This document shows, in pieces, positions 35,928 through 44,666 of a stretch of DNA of 44,666 nucleotides; position 1 is the first letter of the stretch; each line of letters starts with the position of its first letter. The stretch lies in contig NZ_ARZY01000038.1 in NCBI RefSeq assembly GCF_000568405.1, positions 1-44,666 on the forward strand. Direction: 5' to 3'. A program made the position numbers and the translations under genes. The notes below the pieces were generated by a model, which saw nothing but the letters and a program-made list of their open reading frames with translations, made no database searches and was not told where the DNA came from. The stretch comes from Catenovulum agarivorans DS-2 (GTDB taxonomy: Bacteria; Pseudomonadota; Gammaproteobacteria; Enterobacterales; Alteromonadaceae).

Positions 35928-36484
35928 AACGATATATCCAACAAGGTTTTACTCTAATTGAAATTGTAATCGGCATTGTGGTACTTGCGATTACCTTTAG
36001 CTACTTCACGCATGTATTAACCAATAGCAATAAGTTTGTCGCCGACCCTTGGTATCAAGTCAGGGCGTCTGAGCTAGGTTCATCCTTGTTAAATGAAATT
36101 TTGGCAAAGTCTTTTGACGAGAATTCAGATAGAGTAAGTGGTTCAATTCGCTGTTCAAGTGCCGATGCAGGGGCACCAGCATGCACAGCGGCGGCAAATT
36201 TTGGCGCGGATAATGGCGAATCAAGCCGAGACGATTATGATGATGTAGATGACTATCATGACCTCAATACCACAGGTGGAGACATAATAGAGCTCAGCAT
36301 GCCCAACAATACAGCTCTAGCAAATAACTACGCAAATTATCAATTGTCGGTGAGCGTTATTTACGATAGCGATTTTAATGGTACTGCAGATGCTAATATT
36401 GGTGCTCATAAACTCATCCAAATCAGTATCACTGACCCTATAGGCAACGAATCTGTGTTTAGTGCTTACAGGAGTAACTTTTAA
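35924..36484 (+). CDS. mshD: MSHA minor pilin MshD
   Basis: A 186-residue prepilin-like protein. IQQG-FTLIEIVIGIVVLAITF contains the cleavage site and Glu5, as in PilV/GspI-type minor pilins. Two cysteines (IRCSSA and PACTAA) and an Asp-rich loop (DDYDDVDDYHD) follow, the latter a possible metal-binding or flexible loop. It overlaps mshC by 4 bases, and its TAA shares a base with the mshO ATG. Confidence 0.85.
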   Translation: MKRYIQQGFTLIEIVIGIVVLAITFSYFTHVLTNSNKFVADPWYQVRASELGSSLLNEILAKSFDENSDRVSGSIRCSSADAGAPACTAAANFGADNGESSRDDYDDVDDYHDLNTTGGDIIELSMPNNTALANNYANYQLSVSVIYDSDFNGTADANIGAHKLIQISITDPIGNESVFSAYRSNF

Positions 36485-37323
36485 TGCAAGTTCAGCACAT
36501 CAACAACAAGGGATTCACGCTTATCGAGCTCATTTTGGCAATCGTCGTACTCGGTATTGTTAGTGTTACAACCAGCAAATTTATTGGCTGGGGGGCGACT
36601 TATTATGTAGATGTAAGCGAGCGACAACTGGTTCTTGACGACAGCCGTTTTATTATAGAAAGGTTAACGCGAGAACTGAGAATGGCGGTCCCCTACAGCT
36701 TACGCACATTAAATGATAGTAACAACAATACAGCTTGTCTTGAATATGTTCCGGTCGTCAATAGCGGCAAATATCTAACGGCACCTATTTCACCCGCTAG
36801 TGACAGTCAAATAACATTAGTCAGCCCAACTGTTGGAACCATTTCCTCAAATAGCCAACTTAGTATCTATCCCACCCAAACGGCAGATATTTATACTGTT
36901 GCCAATCAGCAAACCTTCACGATTGATTCAGTTAATGCTGTACAAGGTGACGGCTCTCAAGTCATTAATTTTTCGTCGAATATTAGTATCGCTCAAGGCT
37001 CGCCGGCCAAACGCTATTATCAATGGACAACCCCAGTTAGTTATTGTTTAGAAAACAGTAATATATACCGCTACCAAAACTATACTGCGACCACCAATCA
37101 ACTTAACCCAACTCAATTGAAAGCGGCTACAAACGTAAACTATAGTTTAATGGCAGAGAATGTTTCGAATGCAGTTGCAACTGAAGCACCTTTCCATGTA
37201 GACACTCATGCAAGCTTATTACGCCATGGTCAGGTAGCAATTTACCTAGAGTTTTCGCGGTTAACCGATAATAATGAAAGTATGTTCTTTCACCATTTAG
37301 TGCAAATACCTAATGCGCCATAA
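36484..37323 (+). CDS. mshO: MSHA minor pilin MshO
   Basis: A 279-residue PilW/GspJ-like minor pilin. It carries NNKG-FTLIELILAIVVLGIVSV with Glu5, followed by a large globular domain (ERLTRELRMAVPYSLRTL is typical of this class) with cysteines near NTACLEY and VSYCLEN. It probably sits in the pilus tip-initiation complex with MshC, D and P. It overlaps mshP by 11 bases. Confidence 0.85.
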   Translation: MQVQHINNKGFTLIELILAIVVLGIVSVTTSKFIGWGATYYVDVSERQLVLDDSRFIIERLTRELRMAVPYSLRTLNDSNNNTACLEYVPVVNSGKYLTAPISPASDSQITLVSPTVGTISSNSQLSIYPTQTADIYTVANQQTFTIDSVNAVQGDGSQVINFSSNISIAQGSPAKRYYQWTTPVSYCLENSNIYRYQNYTATTNQLNPTQLKAATNVNYSLMAENVSNAVATEAPFHVDTHASLLRHGQVAIYLEFSRLTDNNESMFFHHLVQIPNAP

Positions 37324-37765
37324 TATTAGCCAAAAACTACAGAGCCAGCAGTTAAAACGCAAACGGCAAGGCAGTAGCTTAATAATAGCTCTGTTTGTAT
37401 TGGTATTTTTGTCAATTTTATTGGCTGGGGTTATGCGCTCTCTGAGTGTCGCTAATCTAAACATAGCTTACGAAGTAATTGGTTTGCGGGCACTTAGTAG
37501 TGCACAAAGTGGAATTCAAATCGCTTTGAGCCGCTTGTACCCGACAACCTCAACCTCTACGACTGATTGTGCAACCATTACCGCGAGCCCAATTACCTTA
37601 CCAAACACTACGGGTTTTAGAGGTTGTAGCGTTTCGCTCAACTGCAGCACACGCTCAGGTGTTATCAATGGCAATGATTTATTAACTATCACGAGTACTG
37701 CGCAGTGCACAGTCAGCGATTTAATTACCACACGCTCAATCAGTGTCGAGGCTGTAGATTTATGA
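37313..37765 (+). CDS. mshP: MSHA minor pilin MshP (PilX/GspK-like)
   Basis: A 150-residue protein. KRQG-SSLIIALFVLVFLSILL is a PilX/GspK-type N-terminus that lacks both Phe1 and Glu5, as is normal for the tip-capping class. The soluble part has four or more Cys (TDCATI, RGCSVS, LNCSTR, AQCTVS). It overlaps mshO at its start and mshQ at its stop (ATGA at 37762-37765). Confidence 0.82.
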   Translation: MRHNISQKLQSQQLKRKRQGSSLIIALFVLVFLSILLAGVMRSLSVANLNIAYEVIGLRALSSAQSGIQIALSRLYPTTSTSTTDCATITASPITLPNTTGFRGCSVSLNCSTRSGVINGNDLLTITSTAQCTVSDLITTRSISVEAVDL

Positions 37766-40700
37766 AGTATTTTCGCCTTTTATTAGCTTTTAGTTGCCTA
37801 ATACTGGTTAACCTACAACTCCAAGCTGCGACTTGTGATGAGGTATTCCCTAGTGCTATCAGCTCAAATTACAATCAAGGTCAATTGACTATGAATAATA
37901 CGGCTCACATTTCCAATGAGCCAACTCCTAATCAATTACCCTTTAAAAAAGCTGGACAAATTGTTAGCAATAGCTGTGGCGCGGGTGTCACGTGTGATAT
38001 TAGTGGGTCGAGCGCAAGCTCAATCAACATGCCTAATTTTCAAACCTCACCAAGCTCCACTTATGTGGGCGTACACAGTAGCTTAAGCGTCATTTTTGGA
38101 GCAAACAACGGCAGTTATAACTATCAGAATAAATATGATTATGGAAACGTTGGTTTTAGTAGCGAAGCTTCTGGTAGTTTCTCAGCCGCCAATACCAGTT
38201 ACCGTTTCAAAAATTTTGCGTTGAGTAACAACACCGAGCTGACTATTCCGCCAGGTGATTACTATATTGAAAATTTGTCGTTGTCGTCGAATAGCAAAAT
38301 TACTTTAGATACCAGCAAAGGTAGCGGCAGCGTGCGTTTTCATATTTTGAAAAGCTTATCAATCCACAATACAGCGAGTATCAATTTAAATGGTGATCCA
38401 AATCACTTTGTTTTTTTTATTCATGCACAAAATACCAACACGGGATTAAACTTATCGAGTAACGCAAAATTATTTGGGCTAGTCTATGTAAATGCCAGTA
38501 AACAAGGGAACAATGTTTATGGTTCAACATCGATGCACAATACTGCTTACTTAAAAGGCAGGTTATCTACTGCCAATTTACATATGACCTCTGATGCGCA
38601 TGTTGAGTTTGCAGGCGACCCAAACCAAGCAACATTGGGCGATGTTTGTAGTCAATCCGTCAGCTACACCTGCCCAGACTTAAGCTCAGATAGTAGTCTT
38701 GTGACCATCAACGAGTTTCATATTGAAAATGGCAATAACTGGATTGAGCTTTATGTGAGTGAAAACGCCTCAAGTGCTATCAATTTGAATAATTGGCAAT
38801 TGCAAGCAAATGGAGCTGGTGCACCAAATCAATTTTCTTTTGAGCTGTTTTCGAGCAACACGACCTACCAACCTGGCGAATATATTGTTTTTGCCGAAAA
38901 TATCAACAACCCAAACTTATCTCATGTGCCCAACAGCAACTTAATTAGTAAACCTGACGTTGATTGGCATAATAATTTTCAAGAAATACTCCTTCTAGAC
39001 ACCAATAATGAATTTGTCCACTACTTACGCTACCCGCCCAGTGGTCACAACGGCAATGAGTGGACAGACTGTGAAAGTGAATACCCTGCTTCCAGTACAA
39101 TTATCGACGCTCCCGGCAACAACTCAACCGCTTGTGCGTTAACTGATGGCTCAAAAGCCAGCAATCAATGGGACAGCAGCTGCGGCAATTCGACACCTGG
39201 AGCTTCAAACGCCTCTCCAACCTTAGTTGCCCATTACCAGTTTGACACCGGTAGTGGCCAAACAGCTGTTGATTCTAGTAGCTATAGCCGAGACGCTATA
39301 TTAGGCAATTCCAATTCAACGGATAGCCAAGATCCGAACTGGATGTGTGAAAATACGGGTTATTACCTCGATTTTAACAAGTCGGCAAATCAACGGATCA
39401 CAACCGCTAGTTTTACTCCCCCTGCAGATGGCGTAATCACTTTCTGGATGAAAGTCGATGCACTACCGACCAGCCGCAACCGAATATTTGGCTTTAATGA
39501 CGGCTTTGAAGCGAGGTGGGAGTCTGGCAATACTATCTATTGGGACATCAATAAAACAGGCTCTAACAACTCAATCAAATCAACAATAACCAATGATGAT
39601 TTGGGGCAATGGACGCATATTGCAGTAAGTTACAGCGCAAGCAACAATACTTGGGCTGTTTATAAAAATGGAACACAAGTTGCCAGTGGTAGTGAGACTT
39701 TAACAGCACAGGCAGCGGACGTTTTCACGATTGGGGGCAGTACTTGGAAAGCCGGTTCACAATCTTTCAACGGTGCAATAGACGATTTTCGTTTATATTC
39801 AGGTAGCTTAACCGGCCAACAAATTGCTGATTTAGCAGCAACAGCGCCAGTAGATTGTGTACAAGTAGATCACTATGAAATCACCCATGACAGCAGCGCA
39901 CTAACCTGCAGCACAGCCTCAGTAACAGTCAAAGCCTGTCGCAATGCCAATTGTGATTTGTACAATCAAGTAACCAACGCAACTTTAACCAAAACCATAG
40001 GCAATAGTACCAGTGTAATAGACGCCAATAGTTTCACTGGTAGTAAGAGTGTGAGCTTAAGCCAAAGCAGCGCGGCAACTATCACGCTAGGTTTAACTAA
40101 CTTGTCGCCGTCAGCTCCTGTTACCTGTAATGGCAACGGCAATTGTCAACTAGTATTTTCAGACTCAGGATTTGTTGTCAGCAGCGCCAATATTGAATCT
40201 TGCACGCAAGGTAGCATTACCATTCAAGCACTAAAAACCGACCAAAGCCAAAATTGCGCCCCTGCTTGGACGGGCTCGCGCACCATTCAAATGCTATTAA
40301 ACCATGTCAACAAACAGGGTAACGCATCAATGCAAGTTGGCAACAATAACTATTCGTTAGGGCAAACGCACTCTATAACAACCCAATTCGACAACTCTGC
40401 TCAAGCGACATTAGACCTAACCTACGCGGATGCAGGTGCAGTAACAGTACAAATATCCGATCCAAATTCAGTATTAATCAGCAATTCCAACACTGTCAAT
40501 TTTTATCCCAATCAACTGGTGGTTAGCACAAGTTCAGCAACCAATAACATGGCGGTTAATACTGACTTTAACCTTGAAGTTTCAGCACAGTGTAGCGATA
40601 CAACAGTCACACCAAGTTATCAGCCCAGTCAGTTACAATTTGATTTAGTTAGGGCCATACCAGATCCTAATTTAGGGGGTGAAGAAGCCAATTTATTTTA

Positions 40701-41859
40701 TAGTGCCGCGGGGCAAGTGACCTCGCAAGCAGGTTTTACCGACTCTATCGCAACCACTTTTAGTAACGGTGCCTATAGCTATAATCAAAGTAAAATTGAC
40801 GAGTATGGCCAATATCAACTACAAGCACGAGATGTAAACTATTTAGGCCTAGGTAATATCAGTTCCAATACGATTACGTTAGGCACATTTATACCTGCGC
40901 AGCTAAATATCTATGCAGCAGATGAAATCTACCCGAATGGTTTTACAGACAACCGCTCGCAGGGTCAGTACCAAAATGTAAATTTAATCAATACTTACTT
41001 AGGGCAAAGTTTTTCGTATGCAAGCCAACCCGCGGTTGCTGTAATTGGTATAGATGCTTTAGGTAATGCTTTACATAATTATACGTCGGCTCTAGGTACC
41101 GCCAATTTGAGTGCAGATTTAGCAAAAATTACAGCCAGTACAACAGACAACAGCATAATTTTAACCAGCAATTTAAACGCGGGCAGTTTGACCGACAACG
41201 CTGACGGCAGCTTCACCTATCAATTTGCAGCAGCAGACAGCTTTCAACATCAAAAAAGTGCAGCCAATCAAACAACAGCTCCGTTTGATACCAGCATCAG
41301 TTTATCCTTTGCCACAGGTGCTTTTTTTGATGCAAACAATGGCTTAATTGCTAGCACAGCTGACAGCTTTATACCCAGCCCTGCCAATATTGTCAGTGCG
41401 CGTTTACTGTTAAGTAACAACTTTGGTCCAGAAACAGACAACCTAACTTTGCCGATTGCCATAGAAAGTTATAATGGCAGCAGTTGGACAACCGCATCGA
41501 CTGATAATACAACTGTGTTGCCATCCGTGATATTTACTTTCGGAGGGCAAAATCACAGCAATGGGCAAACTTGGCTAAATCAATATCCAATTTCTGGCGG
41601 TACCAATACAAGCTTGTTATCTCCTGCGACAAACAGCAACAGCATCACCGCACAATCTGGTCTATTAAACTTCCTATTCGCCGCGCCAGGAGAAGGTAAT
41701 CAAGGCACAATGACAGCGCAAATAAACTTAGCGACTTATCCTTATTTACAATATGATTGGGATGCCGATGTCAGCCTAGACAGTAATATTACAACTGAAT
41801 TAATTTGGGGCATATTCAGAGGTAATGATCGTATTATTAATTGGCGGGAAATATATTAG
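37762..41859 (+). CDS. mshQ: MshQ: large secreted MSHA protein with lamin-tail-like and LamG-like domains
   Basis: About 1365 residues. The start is ATG 37762, which overlaps the mshP stop and gives a clean signal peptide (MKYFRLLLAFSCLILVNLQLQAA). Regions in order: a Ser/Asn-rich beta-solenoid-like part (about 30-300); a lamin-tail-like beta-sandwich (about 313-430); a LamG/concanavalin-like domain (about 490-690, LVAHYQFDTGSG onward); Cys-containing beta repeats (about 700-900); and the conserved MshQ C-terminus ending GIFRGNDRIINWREIY. It is the last msh gene. The layout suggests a cell-surface or pilus-tip adhesin, but this is inference. The exact function of MshQ is not settled. Confidence 0.85.
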   Translation: MKYFRLLLAFSCLILVNLQLQAATCDEVFPSAISSNYNQGQLTMNNTAHISNEPTPNQLPFKKAGQIVSNSCGAGVTCDISGSSASSINMPNFQTSPSSTYVGVHSSLSVIFGANNGSYNYQNKYDYGNVGFSSEASGSFSAANTSYRFKNFALSNNTELTIPPGDYYIENLSLSSNSKITLDTSKGSGSVRFHILKSLSIHNTASINLNGDPNHFVFFIHAQNTNTGLNLSSNAKLFGLVYVNASKQGNNVYGSTSMHNTAYLKGRLSTANLHMTSDAHVEFAGDPNQATLGDVCSQSVSYTCPDLSSDSSLVTINEFHIENGNNWIELYVSENASSAINLNNWQLQANGAGAPNQFSFELFSSNTTYQPGEYIVFAENINNPNLSHVPNSNLISKPDVDWHNNFQEILLLDTNNEFVHYLRYPPSGHNGNEWTDCESEYPASSTIIDAPGNNSTACALTDGSKASNQWDSSCGNSTPGASNASPTLVAHYQFDTGSGQTAVDSSSYSRDAILGNSNSTDSQDPNWMCENTGYYLDFNKSANQRITTASFTPPADGVITFWMKVDALPTSRNRIFGFNDGFEARWESGNTIYWDINKTGSNNSIKSTITNDDLGQWTHIAVSYSASNNTWAVYKNGTQVASGSETLTAQAADVFTIGGSTWKAGSQSFNGAIDDFRLYSGSLTGQQIADLAATAPVDCVQVDHYEITHDSSALTCSTASVTVKACRNANCDLYNQVTNATLTKTIGNSTSVIDANSFTGSKSVSLSQSSAATITLGLTNLSPSAPVTCNGNGNCQLVFSDSGFVVSSANIESCTQGSITIQALKTDQSQNCAPAWTGSRTIQMLLNHVNKQGNASMQVGNNNYSLGQTHSITTQFDNSAQATLDLTYADAGAVTVQISDPNSVLISNSNTVNFYPNQLVVSTSSATNNMAVNTDFNLEVSAQCSDTTVTPSYQPSQLQFDLVRAIPDPNLGGEEANLFYSAAGQVTSQAGFTDSIATTFSNGAYSYNQSKIDEYGQYQLQARDVNYLGLGNISSNTITLGTFIPAQLNIYAADEIYPNGFTDNRSQGQYQNVNLINTYLGQSFSYASQPAVAVIGIDALGNALHNYTSALGTANLSADLAKITASTTDNSIILTSNLNAGSLTDNADGSFTYQFAAADSFQHQKSAANQTTAPFDTSISLSFATGAFFDANNGLIASTADSFIPSPANIVSARLLLSNNFGPETDNLTLPIAIESYNGSSWTTASTDNTTVLPSVIFTFGGQNHSNGQTWLNQYPISGGTNTSLLSPATNSNSITAQSGLLNFLFAAPGEGNQGTMTAQINLATYPYLQYDWDADVSLDSNITTELIWGIFRGNDRIINWREIY

Positions 41860-41934
41860 CCAATAAACAATTGCTGGACATACCAAATGGGTCAAAGTCT
41901 GCTATTGTTAATTGATACACGGAAGGAGTCGACA

Positions 41935-42870
41935 ATGCCATTAACGCAATCGAGTTTGGCCACCTCTACCAGAGATATTGAGTTTCTTCAGCGCAGTATA
42001 TCGCTTATGTTGGCTTTGACTAAGCAATTAGATTCTCTATCGTTAATTGATACCTTGTTTTTACGGTTATTCCGCTCAAGGTTGGTTTATCACGCCTGTA
42101 TGTACGAAGTACATAACAAACAAGGTTTAGAAATTAACCAAGCAGCCGATGGCAAACAATTGCTTTTTAGACAAATTGTCGAAAAGCCTTGGCAAGCAAG
42201 AGATTCAAACGAACCACCTCAAATCGTTATCGAAAGCTTTTTGGCACAGAAACCTATGAGCCAAGCAATCGAAGGTAAACGCACCAAATATTTAATATTT
42301 CCAATCGTGCCCAGCGCAGGCAAGGTCGGCCATGCATTGGAATTACAGGCCATAGATATAAAAGCCGTTCATAATTTTCTGGCTGGCAATGTCATTTCTG
42401 TATTTACCAATCTGTTGAAAATATTTGAAAATATGGAGCGTGATTTACTTACAGGCTTGTACAATAAACAGTGTTTAGAGGTGTCGTTAATTCGATATGC
42501 GCAACATGCACTTACCTGTGCCCATGATGCCAATCGTATGGATAAAAAAGAGTGGCTTACTTTTATTAAAATAACGCCAGCTGACACACAAGGCTCGGAA
42601 GAGCTGCAAATTATGTTCGGTCATCAGATCCTCACAACATTTCGCAATACAGATCTCGTATATAGATATGGCGAAAATGAGTTTGTCGCACTACTGATAT
42701 GCAATGAAGAATCTGGCGTTAAAGCTGCAGTAAAAAGATTAGCTCAACATACTTTAGAGCACGACAACGAGCTTATCCAAAAACTACAAATATCTATGGC
42801 CAGTGCTGAGTTTGAAGATGGCATGTCGGTTAAACAGACCATCAACAGTGTGCGCGATTCAATGAACTAG
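41935..42870 (+). CDS. GAF-like plus degenerate GGDEF-domain protein
   Basis: About 311 residues. I start at ATG 41935, preceded by AAGGAG 7-8 bases upstream. No membrane helix is seen. The N-terminal half (about 15-165) looks like a GAF-type sensor, preceded by a helix. The C-terminal half is a GGDEF-family domain (DLLTGLYNKQCLE, then RYGENEFVALL), with GENEF at 246-250 in place of GGDEF. The change of the second Gly to Glu makes cyclase activity doubtful. It lies 75 bases after mshQ on the same strand, so it may be read through from msh or have its own promoter. It could act in c-di-GMP signalling as an effector or pseudo-enzyme. Confidence 0.7.
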   Translation: MPLTQSSLATSTRDIEFLQRSISLMLALTKQLDSLSLIDTLFLRLFRSRLVYHACMYEVHNKQGLEINQAADGKQLLFRQIVEKPWQARDSNEPPQIVIESFLAQKPMSQAIEGKRTKYLIFPIVPSAGKVGHALELQAIDIKAVHNFLAGNVISVFTNLLKIFENMERDLLTGLYNKQCLEVSLIRYAQHALTCAHDANRMDKKEWLTFIKITPADTQGSEELQIMFGHQILTTFRNTDLVYRYGENEFVALLICNEESGVKAAVKRLAQHTLEHDNELIQKLQISMASAEFEDGMSVKQTINSVRDSMN

Positions 42871-42873
42871 CAG

Positions 42874-43188
42874 CTAACCGCCAGCTAGTTTGACTTTATA
42901 ACCCATTTTCTCAAGTTCAGCTTTAATGACATCTCGCTTATCACCTTGAATTTCTATAACGCCGTCTTTGACAGCACCTCCAGTGCCACACTTCTTTTTT
43001 AGGTTCTGCGCAACTTTCTTAAGCTCAGCCCCAACCAAAGGTAAACCAGCAACTGTAATAACCCCTTTGCCTTTACGTCCAGCCGTTTCGCGACGAATGC
43101 GCACTGCGCCGTCAGCAAAAGTTTGGGCTTGCTCTTGTGGTTTGTCTTCAGTTATTCGACCTTTATCTGTGCTATACACCAATGCCAT
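42874..43188 (-). CDS. yciH: YciH, bacterial SUI1/eIF1-like translation factor
   Basis: A 104-residue SUI1-domain protein with GAVRIRRETAGRKGKGVITVAGL, KKKCGTGGAVKDGVIEIQGD and the C-terminal LEKMGYKVKLAGG. These match the eIF1-like fold of E. coli YciH, which influences initiation fidelity on the 30S subunit. The stop is only a few bases from the stop of the convergent GGDEF gene, and a 7-bp AACTAGC/GCTAGTT inverted repeat spans the junction. The start ATG is the complement of 43186-43188. Confidence 0.9.
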   Translation of the reverse strand: MALVYSTDKGRITEDKPQEQAQTFADGAVRIRRETAGRKGKGVITVAGLPLVGAELKKVAQNLKKKCGTGGAVKDGVIEIQGDKRDVIKAELEKMGYKVKLAGG

Positions 43189-43264
43189 GGTTTACTCCTA
43201 GCCTTTGCTATAAAATACATGCCTCAATCTCATTAGTTTACTCACTCGGTTAACAAGTCACAAC

Positions 43265-44323
43265 ATGGTTTCATTGCAACAAAACACAGAATTCGGCAAT
43301 CAGGTTATTAATTGGTATCACCAACACGGCCGCAAGCACTTACCTTGGCAACAAAATAAAAGCCTATACAAAACTTGGTTGTCAGAAGTTATGTTGCAAC
43401 AAACCCAAGTGACCACAGTGATCCCTTACTTTGAACGTTTTATTCAAACATTCCCAACCGTTGAAGCATTAGCGGCTGCTGAGCAAGATCAAGTTTTACA
43501 ACTTTGGACCGGCCTAGGTTATTACGCTCGTGCACGTAATCTACACAAAGCTGCCAAACAAATTGTAGAAATACATAATGAGTTTCCAACTAACTTTGAA
43601 CAAGTATTAGCTTTGCCAGGCATAGGCCGCTCCACAGCTGGTGCAATATTGTCTTTAACCTTGCAACAACCTTATCCAATTTTAGATGGCAATGTTAAGC
43701 GTGTCCTCTGCCGTTATTTTAAAATTGAACAATGGTCGGGTGAAAAGAAAGTGCAAGACAAACTGTGGCAATTGAGCGAACAAGTCACCCCTGCACAAGG
43801 GGTAGACTACTTTAATCAAGCCATGATGGATCTAGGCTCTGCAATTTGCACCCGTAGCAAACCAAAATGTGATAGCTGCCCTTTGCAACAAAGTTGCCAA
43901 GCTTATCAAGCTAACTGTGTTAGCCAATTGCCCGTGCCTAGACCCAAAAAAAACAAACCCGTTAAACAAACTTTTATGTATTTGCTTAAGCACGGTCAGC
44001 AGGTGCTATTAAACAAACGCCCGCCTACTGGTATTTGGGGCGGTTTGTACACTTTGCCAGAATCGGAACGCCAATTAACCTTAGGTGAAATTGAACACCT
44101 GTTTGCATTAGATGGCAACAAGCAAACCGAGTTAGCGCCATTTAGGCATACCTTCACCCACTATCATTTGGATATTCAGCCAATTTTAGTTGAGGTTGAA
44201 CAAGTTCACTCAGCTATCAAAGAATCTGAAGATGTTTGGTTTGATTTAAATAGCGAAGCTGAATTTGGTATGGCGACCCCGACTAAAAATTTGTTAGCAG
44301 CAGTGATAGCGGGCAAGTTTTAG
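43265..44323 (+). CDS. mutY: A/G-specific adenine glycosylase
   Basis: A 352-residue DNA repair glycosylase that removes adenine mispaired with 8-oxoguanine. Catalytic Glu41 is in [10 protein letters not shown]. The helix-hairpin-helix is [12 protein letters not shown], followed by catalytic-site Asp141 (ILDGNVKR). The [4Fe-4S] cysteines follow the family spacing Cx6Cx2Cx5C ([17 protein letters not shown]). The C-terminal half (about 230-350) is the NUDIX-like 8-oxoG-sensing domain ([23 protein letters not shown]). Length is normal. It is divergent from yciH with a 76-base gap. Confidence 0.95.
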   Translation: MVSLQQNTEFGNQVINWYHQHGRKHLPWQQNKSLYKTWLSEVMLQQTQVTTVIPYFERFIQTFPTVEALAAAEQDQVLQLWTGLGYYARARNLHKAAKQIVEIHNEFPTNFEQVLALPGIGRSTAGAILSLTLQQPYPILDGNVKRVLCRYFKIEQWSGEKKVQDKLWQLSEQVTPAQGVDYFNQAMMDLGSAICTRSKPKCDSCPLQQSCQAYQANCVSQLPVPRPKKNKPVKQTFMYLLKHGQQVLLNKRPPTGIWGGLYTLPESERQLTLGEIEHLFALDGNKQTELAPFRHTFTHYHLDIQPILVEVEQVHSAIKESEDVWFDLNSEAEFGMATPTKNLLAAVIAGKF

Positions 44324-44484
44324 CTTATCGAATTGGGTAATTGATGTTGGTTAATAAATAAGCTAACATCAGACCAAAAAATGTAAACGTTATCAGGAAT
44401 TATGGTAAATAACTCGTCTTATAATTCAAGGTACAAATACGTTGCAAGTTAAGTGCAATATAATCGAGTTGCAGCGATAAAAAT

Positions 44485-44603
44485 GCCGAGAAGGTGAATG
44501 GGTGTGTTGCGAACAAAACTTCACAAGGAAGGGAAGCCTTGTGTGAGCGACTCATGGACCGAGCTTGAAGCGTTTTTGTGAGTAATACTCCATTTAGCTT
44601 CGA
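44485..44603 (-). repeat. Interspersed repeat, copy B (inverted partner of 12441-12558)
   Basis: The reverse complement of 44564-44603 matches 12441-12480 (39 of 40), and that of 44485-44527 matches 12516-12558 (43 of 43). The middle 36 bases differ, but contain a perfect CACAAGG...CCTTGTG hairpin (44522-44543). A minus-strand open frame over this stretch is very probably non-coding. The rest of 44324-44666 shows only a TGATGTT/AACATCA inverted repeat after mutY and no gene. Confidence 0.8.
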
Positions 44604-44666
44604 TTTATGTAGCACCAGTTAAATAGCGCTGACGAATGTGTGCAACTGAGCCCACTCGATGTTCAA

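Noticed and set aside
42864-42883. AACTAGC/GCTAGTT inverted repeat as a bidirectional terminator
   Set aside because: The stem is short and no T-run follows on either strand; evidence is too weak to list as a terminator.

Overview
The window looks like chromosome from a low-GC marine gammaproteobacterium of the Alteromonadales, perhaps near Catenovulum. This rests on the complete MSHA (mannose-sensitive haemagglutinin) type IV pilus locus, the enterobacterial-type ilvGMEDA order with its leader peptide, a gammaproteobacterial YciH/MutY end and the general protein style. The genus is only a guess. I saw no rRNA, tRNA, CRISPR array, phage or transposase gene.

Region by region: (1) 1-5753 holds a TonB-dependent, Oar-like outer-membrane receptor followed at 2-3 bp spacing by a MASE1-type sensor histidine kinase and a NarL/FixJ response regulator. 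This looks like one transcription unit behind a good sigma-70 promoter. (2) 5866-7685 holds a lipoprotein gene and an outer-membrane barrel gene. Each is split by an apparent single-base frameshift, and the second also lacks a normal start codon. An intact small beta-barrel protein follows (7799-8302). (3) 8534-12360 is a potABCD-type polyamine ABC transporter operon with overlapping genes and a terminator. (4) 12361-12893 has no gene. It holds one copy of an interspersed repeat whose inverted partner lies at the right end of the window, and a separate three-hairpin structured element. (5) 12894-14689 encodes a small secreted protein and a lipoprotein of unknown function. (6) 14728-21325 is the isoleucine/valine operon: promoter, an unannotated 27-residue leader peptide with Val/Leu/Ile codons, mutually exclusive RNA stems ending in a terminator, then ilvG, ilvM, ilvE, ilvD and ilvA. 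(7) 21401-41859 is the MSHA pilus locus mshH-I-I2-J-K-L-M-N-E-G-F-B-A-C-D-O-P-Q. It is interrupted after mshH by a PLP-dependent desulfhydrase/deaminase gene on the opposite strand. A protein with a degenerate GGDEF domain follows (41935-42870). (8) 42874-44323 holds yciH (minus strand) and mutY, and the inverted repeat copy closes the window.

How the parts work together: the msh genes form a complete pilus machine. MshL is the secretin, MshI/I2/J/K the alignment complex, MshM/N accessory parts, MshE/G the motor and platform, and MshB/A/C/D/O/P the pilins. MshQ is a large secreted protein. MshE keeps both N-terminal c-di-GMP-binding repeats, and the locus is bracketed by two degenerate GGDEF-family proteins, which suggests second-messenger or Csr-type control. 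The ilv genes are controlled by classical transcription attenuation that can be read directly from the sequence. The items most worth checking are the structured intergenic element, the inverted repeat pair, the paired frameshifts and the receptor-kinase-regulator unit.
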